This document shows, in pieces, positions 41,539-51,529 of a stretch of DNA of 64,000 nucleotides. The translations under genes and the position numbers were made by a program. The number at the start of each line of letters is the position of its first letter. Position 1 is the stretch's first letter. The notes beneath the pieces are model-generated. The model saw nothing but the letters and a program-made list of their open reading frames with translations. It searched no databases and was not told the DNA's origin. Where the stretch lies: contig CALMZX010000104.1 of assembly GCA_937870685.1 (NCBI GenBank), positions 1 to 64,000 on the forward strand, read 5' to 3'. The stretch comes from an uncultured Alphaproteobacteria bacterium. Lineage in GTDB: Bacteria > Pseudomonadota > Alphaproteobacteria > Rhizobiales > Aestuariivirgaceae.

Positions 41539-42288
41539 CTATCCCCATACCGGCAGGCTCAAGGCCAACGACAGGCCGATGAGGGCGAGGCAGATGCGCC
41601 GGAAGGTTTCGGCACTCGCCATGTGGAAGATTTTGCTTCCGCCATAGAGTCCTGCCGCGAAGAACGGCACCAGCAGGACACTCAGCACCAGCACCTCAAT
41701 CGTCAGCAGCTTGCCCACGAGGTAGCTGAAGAAGCCGATGGCCGTGGAGAAGGCAAAATAGAGGATGGTCGATGACCGCATCTCGCGGTGATCATGGTTG
41801 CCACCCAGCCAGTAAGCCACCACTGGCGGCCCCGCCAATTGTGCCAGCCCGCTGAAGACCCCAGACAGCACGCCCACGCCGACCGTGACGCTGGCATGGG
41901 GTTTGCCGCCATAGCGCCAGCCCGAGAGCAGCAGCACCAGCATCAGCGCCACCAGCGCCGTGATGATCCAGCGCAGGAGTGTGGGATCCCCCAGCGCCAG
42001 CGCAAAGGTACCCGCCGGAATGCCGATCACGGCACCTGCCGCCATCAGCGCCACCTCCGGCTTGCGCGCCCGCTCCCACGCCGACCAGATCATCGGCACA
42101 GCCACAATGCCGTCCGCCAGCAGCAGCAGCGGGGCCGCAATCTGCGGACCCACAAAACGCGAGGCCAGCGGCACGAAGATCAGGGCCGCGCCAAAGCCTG
42201 AGAAACCCCGTGCCATGCCCGCGACGAAGGCGGTGACAGCCAGCACGGCCAGGAGCTGCAGGGAAAGTTCAGGCAGGGGAAACAACAT
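41539..42288 (-). CDS. Sulfite exporter TauE/SafE family protein
   Basis: Polytopic; FVAGMARGFSGFGAALIFVPLASRFVGP and VLSGVFSGLAQLAGPPVVAYWLG repeats. Confidence 0.88.
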   Translation of the reverse strand: MLFPLPELSLQLLAVLAVTAFVAGMARGFSGFGAALIFVPLASRFVGPQIAAPLLLLADGIVAVPMIWSAWERARKPEVALMAAGAVIGIPAGTFALALGDPTLLRWIITALVALMLVLLLSGWRYGGKPHASVTVGVGVLSGVFSGLAQLAGPPVVAYWLGGNHDHREMRSSTILYFAFSTAIGFFSYLVGKLLTIEVLVLSVLLVPFFAAGLYGGSKIFHMASAETFRRICLALIGLSLALSLPVWG

Positions 42289-42357
42289 CACGACCCTGAT
42301 AGGCGGCACACATGTTCCGTCAAGCGCCACCCGCCGCGCCGCGGCAAGGCCAAGCGC

Positions 42358-42768
42358 TCACCCCTTGAAATCGCGCAGGATGTTTTTCAGGCCGGGCTCG
42401 GCCACGCGCAGCACCGCATCATGGGTGGAAAACCAGCTGCGCTCGCGTTCCTTCATCTCGGGCCAGGCCTTGCGCTTGGTCTCGACTTCCAGGGCATAGA
42501 CAGTGACGGTGACCGGCAGCACTTCCTTCTTGCCACGCTTCTCATAGAAGAATGTGCCCAGTGGCTCGCGCCGCATGTGGCCCTCGACACCCGCCTCTTC
42601 AAAGGCCTCGCGCCGCGCCGCGTTGTAGTCGGCGAGCCCTTCCATGGGCCAGCCCTTCGGGATCACCCAGCGCCGCGTCTCGCGCGAGGTCACCAGCAGC
42701 ACCTCCACTGTGCCTTTCCGCCTGCGCCAGCACAGCGCCGCCACCTGCTGAAGGGTACGCTCCGCCAT
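42358..42768 (-). CDS. Nudix hydrolase (DIPP-like)
   Basis: MAERTLQQVAALCWRRRKGTVEVLLVTSRETRRWVIPKGWPMEGLADYNAARREAFEEAGVEG Nudix box; ATGA overlap with pit. Confidence 0.87.
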   Translation of the reverse strand: MAERTLQQVAALCWRRRKGTVEVLLVTSRETRRWVIPKGWPMEGLADYNAARREAFEEAGVEGHMRREPLGTFFYEKRGKKEVLPVTVTVYALEVETKRKAWPEMKERERSWFSTHDAVLRVAEPGLKNILRDFKG

Positions 42769-43778
42769 CACAGCAGATGGGTTGCCAGCCAGTAGGACAC
42801 GGCCGCAAGAATCGCCGACGCCGGGATTGTGATGACCCATGCCCAGACAATGCTGGAAGCGAGGCCCCAGCGCACCGAATTGGCGCGGCGCGCCGTTCCG
42901 GCCCCCACGATGGCGCCCGTGATGGTATGGGTCGTGGAAACGGGAATGCCGAGATAGGTCGCCGCAAACAGCGTCATGGCTCCGGCCGTGTTGGAACAGG
43001 CCCCCTGCATGGGCGACAGCTTGGTGATCTTTGATCCCATGGTGCGCACGATGCGCCAGCCGCCCATCATGGTGCCCATTCCCATGACCACATAACACGA
43101 GAAGATGGCCCAGTCCGGCACATGGAATTCCTTGTACACCCCGTTCGAATAAAGAAGCACCGCAATGATGCCTGCCGTTTTCTGGGCGTCATTGCTGCCG
43201 TGGCCGAGCGAATAGAGCGCCGAGGCCACAAGTTGCAGCTTGCGCATGACGCCTTCCGCCCAGGAAGGGCTGGCGCGCATGAACAGCCAGCTCATCAGGA
43301 TCATCAGGATGATCGCCAGCACAAAACCCGTGAAGGGTGACAGCACGATGGCATAGAGCGTCTTGGAGAGGCCGCCCCAGACGATGCCGCCAAAGCCTGC
43401 CTTGGTGACACCCGCCCCGACGATGCCGCCGACAAGGGCGTGCGACGAGGACGACGGTATGCCACCCCACCAGGTGATGAGATTCCAGACGATGGCTCCA
43501 GCCAGTGCGCCGAAGACCACCGCATTGTCGATCAGGTCGGGCGAGATGATGCCCTTGCCGATGGTGTTGGCGACATGGGCCTCGAAAACAAAATAGGCCG
43601 CGAAATTGAAGAACCCGGCCCACAGCACGGCATGCACGGGCTTGAGAACGCGGGTGGACACCACCGTTGCGATGGCATTGGCGGAGTCGTGCATGCCATT
43701 GATGAAGTCAAAGAACAGCGCCACGAAGATCAGGAAGAACAGCGTCGCGTTGAATGCGCCAAGGTCCATGGCGGCCAT
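42768..43778 (-). CDS. pit: Inorganic phosphate transporter, PiT family
   Basis: 336 aa; DFINGMHDSANAIATVVSTR, GHGSNDAQKTAGIIAVLL. Confidence 0.95.
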   Translation of the reverse strand: MAAMDLGAFNATLFFLIFVALFFDFINGMHDSANAIATVVSTRVLKPVHAVLWAGFFNFAAYFVFEAHVANTIGKGIISPDLIDNAVVFGALAGAIVWNLITWWGGIPSSSSHALVGGIVGAGVTKAGFGGIVWGGLSKTLYAIVLSPFTGFVLAIILMILMSWLFMRASPSWAEGVMRKLQLVASALYSLGHGSNDAQKTAGIIAVLLYSNGVYKEFHVPDWAIFSCYVVMGMGTMMGGWRIVRTMGSKITKLSPMQGACSNTAGAMTLFAATYLGIPVSTTHTITGAIVGAGTARRANSVRWGLASSIVWAWVITIPASAILAAVSYWLATHLL

Positions 43779-43784
43779 CTCCCG

Positions 43785-44429
43785 TCAGGCGTGTTCGATG
43801 ACGATATCGCTCATCACGTGAGCCACATCCTCGAAGCGGTCACAGACCTTTTCGAGATGTTCATAGAGTTCCGCGCCGATCACGAAGGCAAGCGCATCCT
43901 TCTTGGCACGGCCCTTGTAGAGGGCCCGCAGGCCCTCGTCGTTCAGTTGGTCCGACTGTTCCTCGATCTTGGTGATCTCGCCTGTCAGCGTGTGCAGCTT
44001 GGAGGAATTTTGGCCGATGTTGCGCAGCAGCGGCAGGGCCTCCGAGGTGAGTTTCGCCAGCATGATCACGCGGTCCGCCATGGCCCTCATGTTGGGCTCG
44101 AACTCTTTCACGTCATAGAGCATGACCACCTTGCCGGTCTTGTTCATCTGGTCGATGGCATCATCCAGCGAGGCCGAGAGGCCCTTGATGTCGCTGCGGT
44201 CGAAGGGCGTGATGAAGGCACGGCGGATCGCCTGCATCACCTCATAGGAGATGTGGTCTGCCTCTTCTTCCTGGCGCGAGAGCGTGGCGCAATTGTCGGC
44301 AACCGCCTTGCCGCCATCGAGAATGGCGCGCAGCGACTGGGCTGCTTCCTGCGCCTTTGCGGCCTGCGCTTCGAAGAGGTCGAAGAACTTCTCCTCACGC
44401 GGCATCAGGGACTTGATGAAATGGAACAT
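43785..44429 (-). CDS. DUF47 (PhoU-like) phosphate transport regulator
   Basis: 214 aa; MFHFIKSLMPREEKFFDLFEAQAAKAQEAA...LSRQEEEADHISYEVMQAI; upstream of pit. Confidence 0.93.
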   Translation of the reverse strand: MFHFIKSLMPREEKFFDLFEAQAAKAQEAAQSLRAILDGGKAVADNCATLSRQEEEADHISYEVMQAIRRAFITPFDRSDIKGLSASLDDAIDQMNKTGKVVMLYDVKEFEPNMRAMADRVIMLAKLTSEALPLLRNIGQNSSKLHTLTGEITKIEEQSDQLNDEGLRALYKGRAKKDALAFVIGAELYEHLEKVCDRFEDVAHVMSDIVIEHA

Positions 44430-44444
44430 CGCCGGGCTCCGGTC

Positions 44445-44473
44445 ATGACATTTGGATGACAGTCATATGACAG
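44445..44473 (-). promoter_or_regulatory. PhoB box (three direct half-sites)
   Basis: Minus strand CTGTCAT-ATGA-CTGTCAT-CCAA-ATGTCAT, exact 11-bp period. Confidence 0.85.
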
Positions 44474-44510
44474 GGCAGATGCCCGCAAGAAAGCGCGATT
44501 TTGCCGCGAT

Positions 44511-45164
44511 TCACCGTTTTCGGAAGGTGAGATAGGTCGGCGTGCGGCCTTCCCGCAGGGCTTTCGCTTCGTAGCGGGTACGCGTCCAGTCCGGGAACGG
44601 CAGGGCCGGATCGCCTTCCTCGGCGAAACCGCCATGCGCAGCCACGTGATCCCGCGTCCACGCCACATAGTCGGGAATGTCGCTGGCAAACAGGAAAAAA
44701 CCGTCACCCGCCAGCAATCTGTGAAAGTGGGCGAGGTTGGCCGGGCTGACAAAGCGGCGCTTCTTCTGCCGCTCCTTCGGCCACGGATCGGGATAGAGCA
44801 GGTAGAGGCGCTCCAGACATCCGTCCGGCAAGACCTCCAGCAAGGCGCGGGCATCCCCGTAGTGGACACGCACATTGCCGATGGTCTGCTCGTCCAGCGC
44901 CGCCAGCAGCTTGGCCACGCCATTGAGGAAGGCTTCCGCGCCAATGAGGGAAAGGTCACCATGCAGCGCCGCCTGGTGCGCCAGATGTTCACCACCGCCA
45001 AAGCCGATTTCCAGCCAGCGCCGCGAGCCCGTTGCCGCCAGCGGATCGGCGAGATCAACCGCCACCTGCGGTAGCAGCACATCCATCAGTTCCGAATGAC
45101 GGCGGCGCAAGGGCTTGCCCTTGCGCCGTCCGTAGAACTGGAATTTCGGCTGTGGCGAGGTCAC
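44511..45164 (-). CDS. trmB: tRNA (guanosine(46)-N7)-methyltransferase
   Basis: GTG start ([27 protein letters not shown]), [39 protein letters not shown] overlap with metK stop. Confidence 0.95.
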   Translation of the reverse strand: MTSPQPKFQFYGRRKGKPLRRRHSELMDVLLPQVAVDLADPLAATGSRRWLEIGFGGGEHLAHQAALHGDLSLIGAEAFLNGVAKLLAALDEQTIGNVRVHYGDARALLEVLPDGCLERLYLLYPDPWPKERQKKRRFVSPANLAHFHRLLAGDGFFLFASDIPDYVAWTRDHVAAHGGFAEEGDPALPFPDWTRTRYEAKALREGRTPTYLTFRKR

Positions 45165-46351
45165 TTCACCGCCGCTTTGAGCGCCTTGACCAGATCGGTG
45201 CGCTCCCACGAGAAGCCGCCATCCTTCTCTGCCTTGCGCCCGAAGTGGCCGTAGGCCGCCGTGCGCGCATAAATCGGGCGGTTGAGATCGAGGTGCGTGC
45301 GGATGCCGCGGGGCGACAGGTCCATCACCTTGCGGATCGCCTTTTCGAGTTTTTCTTCCTTCACCTTGCCGGTGCCGTGGGTATCCACATAGACCGAGAG
45401 TGGCTGCGACACGCCGATGGCATAGGACAGCTGGATCGTGCAGCGCGAGGCGAGTTTCGCCGCCACGATGTTCTTGGCGAGATAGCGCGCCGCATAGGCG
45501 GCTGAGCGGTCCACCTTGGTCGGGTCCTTGCCCGAGAAGGCACCGCCGCCATGGGGTGCGGCACCGCCGTAGGTGTCGACGATGATCTTGCGGCCCGTGA
45601 GACCGCAGTCACCATCGGGACCGCCGATGTAGAACTTGCCGGTGGGGTTGACGTGCCACACCGTGTCCTTGCTGATCCAGCCCTTGGGCAGCGCCTTCTT
45701 CACATATGGCTTCACCAGCGCGAGCACGTCCTTCGACGTCATCGACTCGTCAAGATGCTGGTGCGACACCACGATCTGTGTGGCGCCAACGGGTTTGCCG
45801 TTCTTGTACTGCACCGAGACCTGGCTCTTGGAGTCAGGGCCGAGGCGCTTTTCACCCTTGTGGCGGGCTTCCGCGAGAAGCTGCAGGATGCGTTGCGAGT
45901 AGTAGAGCGGTGCGGGCAGCAGGTCGGGCGTTTCATCACAGGCATAGCCGAACATGATGCCCTGGTCGCCCGCTCCTTCGTCCTTGTGAGCCGCCGCATC
46001 GACGCCGACAGCGATGTCGGCAGATTGGCCGTGCAGCAGGATTTCGACCTTGGCGGTGTTCCAGTGGAAGCCATCCTGCTCGTAGCCGATATCCTTGATC
46101 GCCTGCCGCGCTGCGGCCTCGATCTTGTCATTCGTCACCGAGGAGGGCCCGCGGTATTCGCCCGCGATCACCACGCGGTTGGTGGTGGCCAGCGTTTCGC
46201 AGGCGACGCGCACTGACCACGGGTCCATGCCCTGCGCCAGCGCCTCGCGGAAGAACAGGTCGACCACTTCGTCGGAGATGCGGTCGCAGACCTTGTCCGG
46301 ATGGCCTTCGGAGACGGCCTCACTGGTGAATACGAAGTTCTTGCGCGCCAT
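45161..46351 (-). CDS. metK: S-adenosylmethionine synthase
   Basis: [31 protein letters not shown]..., [28 protein letters not shown]. Confidence 0.98.
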   Translation of the reverse strand: MARKNFVFTSEAVSEGHPDKVCDRISDEVVDLFFREALAQGMDPWSVRVACETLATTNRVVIAGEYRGPSSVTNDKIEAAARQAIKDIGYEQDGFHWNTAKVEILLHGQSADIAVGVDAAAHKDEGAGDQGIMFGYACDETPDLLPAPLYYSQRILQLLAEARHKGEKRLGPDSKSQVSVQYKNGKPVGATQIVVSHQHLDESMTSKDVLALVKPYVKKALPKGWISKDTVWHVNPTGKFYIGGPDGDCGLTGRKIIVDTYGGAAPHGGGAFSGKDPTKVDRSAAYAARYLAKNIVAAKLASRCTIQLSYAIGVSQPLSVYVDTHGTGKVKEEKLEKAIRKVMDLSPRGIRTHLDLNRPIYARTAAYGHFGRKAEKDGGFSWERTDLVKALKAAVK

Positions 46352-46374
46352 CGGGAGCCCCTTCTCAGTTCGAT

Positions 46375-46390
46375 ATAAAGATATCTTTAT
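46375..46390. promoter_or_regulatory. 16-bp perfect palindrome upstream of metK (candidate SAM/SAH regulator operator)
   Basis: ATAAAGATATCTTTAT, 24 nt upstream of the metK start codon. Confidence 0.7.
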
Positions 46391-46442
46391 GTGTTCCTGT
46401 GCCGTTAATGGCAGCACTGTCGATAGGGGTCAAGAGCGAACA

Positions 46443-46466
46443 CGGCCGCACGTTCCCGTGCGGCCG
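46443..46466 (-). terminator. GC-rich hairpin between HTH gene and metK (terminator-like, no clear U-tract)
   Basis: CGGCCGCACG-TTCC-CGTGCGGCCG perfect 10-bp stem. Confidence 0.45.
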
Positions 46467-46518
46467 CGCCATGATCATGTTGATGGTATGATGGTACGGG
46501 CGGATCGACCCGTTGTCG

Positions 46519-46926
46519 TCAGGCCGGTTCCTTGGAGTCTGCAACCTGGCGGGCCAGCGCCGCAATGAGCTTGCGCTTCTGTGGTGTGCTCGCGTCGCGG
46601 AAAGCCTTGGCCAGCTGGATGCCTTCCGGCGTCATGAGCGAGCTCATGAATTCGTCCGGCTGCGCGCCCTCCTTCAGGCCGCCATCGGCTTCAAGCCCGG
46701 GCAACCCTTCAAAAAAGAAGTTGATCGGCACGCCCAGCGTCTTTGCGGCATAGAAGAGCCTGCTTGCGCTGATGCGGTTGGCACCCTTCTCGTATTTCTG
46801 CACCTGCTGGAAGGTGATTCCCAGCAACTCACCAAGCCGTTCCTGGCTCATGTTGATCAGTTGACGGCGCATGCGGATGCGCGTGCCGACATGCACATCG
46901 ATATAGTTTGGATCGCGTCTTGCCAT
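46519..46926 (-). CDS. XRE/Cro-type HTH transcriptional regulator
   Basis: 135 aa; GTRIRMRRQLINMSQERLGELLGITFQQVQKYEKGANRISASRLFYAAKTLGVPINFFFEGL. Confidence 0.93.
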   Translation of the reverse strand: MARRDPNYIDVHVGTRIRMRRQLINMSQERLGELLGITFQQVQKYEKGANRISASRLFYAAKTLGVPINFFFEGLPGLEADGGLKEGAQPDEFMSSLMTPEGIQLAKAFRDASTPQKRKLIAALARQVADSKEPA

Positions 46927-47098
46927 TGTTCTCAGACCCTTGCCCCCAGTCTGAACATCTTAACGACCAAGCACCGTGCAACTCCCAGCAAAGGCAAGTG
47001 ATTTGGTCAACTTCTAAATCCCTTAGGGCAAGTCCCCTCACGGAACAATCAGAAATGCGCATGTCCAAGTAATTTTCATTATTTGGTATAAGTACAGT

Positions 47099-48688
47099 TC
47101 ACCTCAATCGCCCGGACAGGCTTTCGCGGGTTGACAGCCTGACGCGGCGCAACACGGCGGCAAGGCCGGGGAAAAGTGCCAGCAGCAGCCAGTCGCCCCA
47201 GCGTGAATAGGGCGTGGGAGGCAGGGACTGCGGCACGCGGCTGTCGATGACCGCGCGTGTCTCCAGCGCGCTGCGGGCCAGAATCCGCCCCACCGGATCG
47301 ATGACGGCGGAAACCCCCGTGTTGGCCGCGCGGAACAGCGGCAGGCCCTGCTCAACGCTGCGCAGCCGCGCCTGGGCAAGGTGCTGGTGCGGCCCTGTTG
47401 AACGCCCGAACCAGCCGTCATTTGTCACGTTGATCAGCACATCCGGGCGCTCGGGCGGCACCAGAGCGTGCGGAAAGATCACCTCATAGCAGACCAGCAT
47501 GGCGGCCTCGCCGATACCGGGCAAGTGCAGGCTCGACGGGCCCTTGCCCGGTGTGAAGCTCTCAGGCAGCGAAACCACCTTGCGGAAGCCGATGCGCGAC
47601 AGCAGGCCCTCCATGGGCAGGAATTCGCCGCCTGGCACCAGCCGCCATTTGTCATAGACGCCCGCAATGGCGCCCTGATCGTCAACGAGTATGACACTGG
47701 TGAAATAGGGCTCCGCGCCGTCCTGCGGTTTTTCCCGCCGTATTGCACCGGCAACAAGGGTGCTCCCCGGTTTCAGCAGGGCAGAAATTCGCTCCAGCGC
47801 GCCTGCGTCTTCATCCAGAAGGAACGGCACCGACGATTCGGGCCAGATGACATGCGACACGGACGCTGACTGTGCCTCTCCGCGAGAAAGGCTGAGCAGG
47901 GTTGAGAAAATCGCTTCGGCATTGTCACTGCGCCATTTGTCGTCCTGGGAGATGTTGGGCTGCACCAGGCGCACAACGGCCGTGCCCGCATAGGCCGTGG
48001 GTGATTGCGCCAGCCGCCACAGCCCCCACAGCTCCGCCAAGGGGAGCAGCGCCAGCACCGCCAGCGCCGCCACGGGCAGGCGCCGCTGCCCACGCCAGTT
48101 CCGCCAGATCACCGCAGGCAAGGCCGCCCAGACAAGAAGCAGCAGCGTCAGCCCGGTCATGCCGGCGACACTGGCAATCTGCACGGCAGCCCCCATGCCA
48201 TCCGCGGCAAGCCCGACGGCGGCCCAGGGAAATCCTGTCAGCAAATGTCCGCGCAACCATTCGGCGATGGCGAGCGCCAACACCGCCGTGAGCCAGCGGG
48301 GAAGGACGGCACGCGGCACGGCAACGGCCAAGACTGCGGCAGCCCCCCAGTAACACGCCATGAACAGGGCAAGCCCGCCCACCGCGAATGGCATCATCCA
48401 GATATCGGCGGCATTGACGAAGAAGGCGTAGCCGATCCAGTGAAAGGCCACTGTGAAATAGCCGAAACCGAAGCCGAGCCCGCACATGAAGGCCGCGCCC
48501 CATGCTGCATCTGGCAAGCGCTCCAGCCGCGTGAGCAGCACAGGCACCGTCAGGGCGAGCAGCCACCAGAGTCCGGTGGGTGGCAGCGCCAGGGCTGACG
48601 CACCACCTGCCACCGCCAGAAGGAGCAACCGCGACCAGAAGGGCGCACTGCCTTGCCCGACGTCATTGCCTGCCTCATCTCTTGCCAT
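47099..48688 (-). CDS. lnt: Apolipoprotein N-acyltransferase
   Basis: 529 aa polytopic + nitrilase-like domain; VRLVQPNISQDDKW, CYEVIFP, NVTNDGWFGRSTGPHQHLAQARLRSVE. Confidence 0.95.
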   Translation of the reverse strand: MARDEAGNDVGQGSAPFWSRLLLLAVAGGASALALPPTGLWWLLALTVPVLLTRLERLPDAAWGAAFMCGLGFGFGYFTVAFHWIGYAFFVNAADIWMMPFAVGGLALFMACYWGAAAVLAVAVPRAVLPRWLTAVLALAIAEWLRGHLLTGFPWAAVGLAADGMGAAVQIASVAGMTGLTLLLLVWAALPAVIWRNWRGQRRLPVAALAVLALLPLAELWGLWRLAQSPTAYAGTAVVRLVQPNISQDDKWRSDNAEAIFSTLLSLSRGEAQSASVSHVIWPESSVPFLLDEDAGALERISALLKPGSTLVAGAIRREKPQDGAEPYFTSVILVDDQGAIAGVYDKWRLVPGGEFLPMEGLLSRIGFRKVVSLPESFTPGKGPSSLHLPGIGEAAMLVCYEVIFPHALVPPERPDVLINVTNDGWFGRSTGPHQHLAQARLRSVEQGLPLFRAANTGVSAVIDPVGRILARSALETRAVIDSRVPQSLPPTPYSRWGDWLLLALFPGLAAVLRRVRLSTRESLSGRLR

Positions 48689-48838
48689 GGCGTTCCCATG
48701 CAGGGCTTTTCCGTGAGCCGCAAGAAGGCGCAGGACGCCCAGCCAGTTTTCCAGTTCAATGAGTCCAGAAGGCCTTGCTAAACCGCAATTCTAGTGTAGG
48801 CGGCACAGCCAATCTGGTACTCTGGGAACCAAACAATC

Positions 48839-49333
48839 ATGAATGAACCTCTCGAAGGCCGCGACGGCCTTTCGAAAGCGTCTGCGCATCTGGAAGAAAT
48901 TGTCGCCCTCCTGAAAGAACCATCCGGCTTTTCGCGGCTCTCGCCCGAACAGCGGAAGTTCGTTCTGGCGGTCGTCATCGCATCGGTCGTGCCGGCTGAC
49001 GGCAAGATCAAGCAGTGCGAACTGGAAAAGCTGCAATCGCTTCTCAACACGCGCATGCAGACGCGCGGCCAAACCCTGCACGAAGCCTTGCTGCTGGCCC
49101 AGTCCGGACTTGGCGCGAATCCGGCCATCGGCATTTCGGCAACGCGCCTTGCGGATCTGCTCGGCATCGAAGACCGCTGTGCCCTGATCGGCATGCTCTG
49201 GGACATTGCGCTGTGCGACTACGAACTGCACGCCAAGGAAGAACAGCTGATCTACGAGATCGCCGACAAGGCCGGCGTGCCCCGCAAGAAAGTGGCGGAA
49301 CAGCAGGCCCGCGCGGCAGCCAACATTTCCTGA
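48839..49333 (+). CDS. TerB family tellurite resistance-like protein
   Basis: 164 aa; ASVVPADGKIKQCELEKLQSLL ... ALIGMLWDIALCDYELHAKEEQLIYEIADKAGVPRKKV. Confidence 0.8.
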   Translation: MNEPLEGRDGLSKASAHLEEIVALLKEPSGFSRLSPEQRKFVLAVVIASVVPADGKIKQCELEKLQSLLNTRMQTRGQTLHEALLLAQSGLGANPAIGISATRLADLLGIEDRCALIGMLWDIALCDYELHAKEEQLIYEIADKAGVPRKKVAEQQARAAANIS

Positions 49334-49342
49334 TCCGGTGCC

Positions 49343-50317
49343 TCAGGCCGTCCGGCCGCGCGCCACCGCTTCCGCCATGTTGCAGAGGATTTCGAACATC
49401 ATCACGGCCCCGGCATAGGCCGTGAGGCCGGACGGATCAAAGGGTGGCGACACTTCCACAACGTCGGCACCAACAATGTTCACGCCGCGCAAGCCACGCA
49501 GCATCTGCTGGGCCTGGAAAGTGGTGAAGCCTCCGATTTCAGGCGTGCCTGTACCCGGCGCATAAACCGGATCCAGCATGTCGATGTCGAAACTCACATA
49601 GGTCTCCGCCGCACCTGCGATGCGGCGCGCCTCTTCCATCACCCGCTGCGGCCCAAGCTCCATCGCCTCCTCGATGCGCATGCAGCGCACCCCCATCTTC
49701 TCGCCCCATTCGAAATCGTCGTTGTCATACATCGAACCGCGCAGGCCGATCTGGATCACCCGCTTGGGATCAAGCACACCTTCTTCAATGGCGCGGCGGA
49801 ACGGCGTGCCATGGGTGTACTTGAAGCCGCCGAAATAGCCGTCATAGAGGTCGGTGTGGGCATCAAAATGGATCATGCCGAGCGGCTTCTTCTTTCCCAG
49901 CGCCCGCAGCACCGGCAGCGAACACAGATGGTCACCACCCGCCGAGAGCGGCCGGATGCCCTTGGCCACCAGTTCGGCAAAATGTTTCTCCACCCGCTTC
50001 AGCGTGTCATCGACACTCGCCGGATTGACCGAACAGTCGCCGAGGTCCGCCACATTGGCGAGATCATAGGGAACGACGCGCGTGGTCTGGTGCATGCGCC
50101 GGACCATGGAGGACTGGTCTCGCATCTGCCGCGGCGCATGGCGCGGGCCGGGCCGGTTGGTCGTGCCGCCATCCCACGGAATGCCAACGACACCGATGTC
50201 CAGGTTCTTTGCCTCCGCCAGCGCCACATGTGGCAACCGGAAGAAAGTGGCGATGCCGCCGAAGCGCGGTGTCACAAGGCCGGAGACGGGTTGGTTGAAG
50301 TCGTTGCGGTTGGGCAT
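49343..50317 (-). CDS. Ureohydrolase (agmatinase/guanidinobutyrase family)
   Basis: Mn motifs GGDHLCSLPVLR, HFDAHTDLYD, SFDIDMLDPVYAPGTGTPEIGG; next to arginine-catabolic genes. Confidence 0.88.
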   Translation of the reverse strand: MPNRNDFNQPVSGLVTPRFGGIATFFRLPHVALAEAKNLDIGVVGIPWDGGTTNRPGPRHAPRQMRDQSSMVRRMHQTTRVVPYDLANVADLGDCSVNPASVDDTLKRVEKHFAELVAKGIRPLSAGGDHLCSLPVLRALGKKKPLGMIHFDAHTDLYDGYFGGFKYTHGTPFRRAIEEGVLDPKRVIQIGLRGSMYDNDDFEWGEKMGVRCMRIEEAMELGPQRVMEEARRIAGAAETYVSFDIDMLDPVYAPGTGTPEIGGFTTFQAQQMLRGLRGVNIVGADVVEVSPPFDPSGLTAYAGAVMMFEILCNMAEAVARGRTA

Positions 50318-50413
50318 GGAACTCTCCTGTTGGGACAAAGGCTATCATGCCGTGCCGCCAACGCAACCGCCAGCGCGTGACAAACAAGCAAGCCATGCGT
50401 TAGGCTTGCCGCC

Positions 50414-51529
50414 ATGAAATCCTTCGACATCATCGTCATCGGGGCGGGCATCGCCGGTGCCTCGGTGGCTGCGCACCTTGCCGCGAAGCGGCGCGTGGCC
50501 ATCCTGGAAATGGAAGAGCGCCCAGGCGTGCACAGCACCGGCCGTTCCGCCGCAAGCTTCGAGCCCAACTACGGGCCAGCGCCCATGCTCGCCTTCACCC
50601 GGGCCAGCGGGAATTTCTTTCTGGAACCACCCAAGGGCTTTGCCGACGCGCCGTTGCTCACGCCGCGCGAGTCGCTGTTTCTCGTGGCCAGGGGACAGGA
50701 CGAGGCGGCAGAGCGGCTGGTTGCCAAGGCCAGCGAACTCGGCGAAATCACCGAACGCGCCGCCCGCGAGATTTTCCCTGTCCTGCGCGAAGGCCATGCG
50801 CACCGTGTCTTCCTTGATCCCAACACAGGCGATCTTGATGTCGATCTCATCCACCGCGGCTTTCTCCGCATGGCGCGCGAACGCGGTGCCGAACTCTTCA
50901 CCTCCCATGACGTGAAGGGCCTCCTGCACCGCTCCGGCCTCTGGCAGGTCGCCACCGCGCAGGGCATCTTCGCGGCCCCTGTCGTGGTCAATGCCGCAGG
51001 TGCCTGGGGCGACACCGTTGCCAAACTCGGCGGCGTGAAGCCGGTCGGCCTCCAGCCCAAACGCCGCTCCATTGGCCTCATCCCCATGGACAGCCATCCG
51101 GATGTGATGGACTGGCCCTTGGTCACCGATGTCGGCGAAACCTGGTACTGCAAGCCGCAGAGCGGCAAGCTCATTGTCTCCTCCGCCGATGCCACACCCG
51201 TTGACCCCCACGATGCCTCTGCCGACGACATGGCCATTGCCCTTGGCATTGAGCGCATGAACGAAGCCACCACGCTTTCGGTGCAGCGTCTGGAACACAG
51301 CTGGGGCGGCTTGCGCAGCTTTGTGCGCGACAGCAACCCGGTGGTGGGTTTCGCTCCCGGCCACGACGGCTTCTTCTGGCTGGTGGGCCAGGGCGGTTAC
51401 GGCATCCAGTCCTCGCCTGCTCTTGGCGAAACCGCAGCCGCACTCATCCTCGGCACCCCGCTCCCCGTGGACGTTCTTGGACACGGCCTTGATCCCAAAA
51501 ACATTTCCCCAGAACGGTTGCAACCATGA
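50414..51529 (+). CDS. dauA: FAD-dependent oxidoreductase, probable D-arginine dehydrogenase
   Basis: IIVIGAGIAGASVAAHL, HSTGRSAASFEPNYG, NAAGAWGDTVAKLGGVKPVGLQPKRRS, LRSFVRDSNPVVGFA; strongly resembles recalled P. aeruginosa DauA. Confidence 0.72.
   Translation: MKSFDIIVIGAGIAGASVAAHLAAKRRVAILEMEERPGVHSTGRSAASFEPNYGPAPMLAFTRASGNFFLEPPKGFADAPLLTPRESLFLVARGQDEAAERLVAKASELGEITERAAREIFPVLREGHAHRVFLDPNTGDLDVDLIHRGFLRMARERGAELFTSHDVKGLLHRSGLWQVATAQGIFAAPVVVNAAGAWGDTVAKLGGVKPVGLQPKRRSIGLIPMDSHPDVMDWPLVTDVGETWYCKPQSGKLIVSSADATPVDPHDASADDMAIALGIERMNEATTLSVQRLEHSWGGLRSFVRDSNPVVGFAPGHDGFFWLVGQGGYGIQSSPALGETAAALILGTPLPVDVLGHGLDPKNISPERLQP

Noticed and set aside
46443-46466. SAM riboswitch upstream of metK
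   Set aside because: Only a simple 10-bp hairpin is present; I could not identify a SAM-I/II/III core, and the DNA palindrome nearer metK is a better regulatory candidate
48839-49333. Tellurite/phage-defence ter operon
   Set aside because: Only a solitary TerB-like gene; no terC/D/E/Z neighbours
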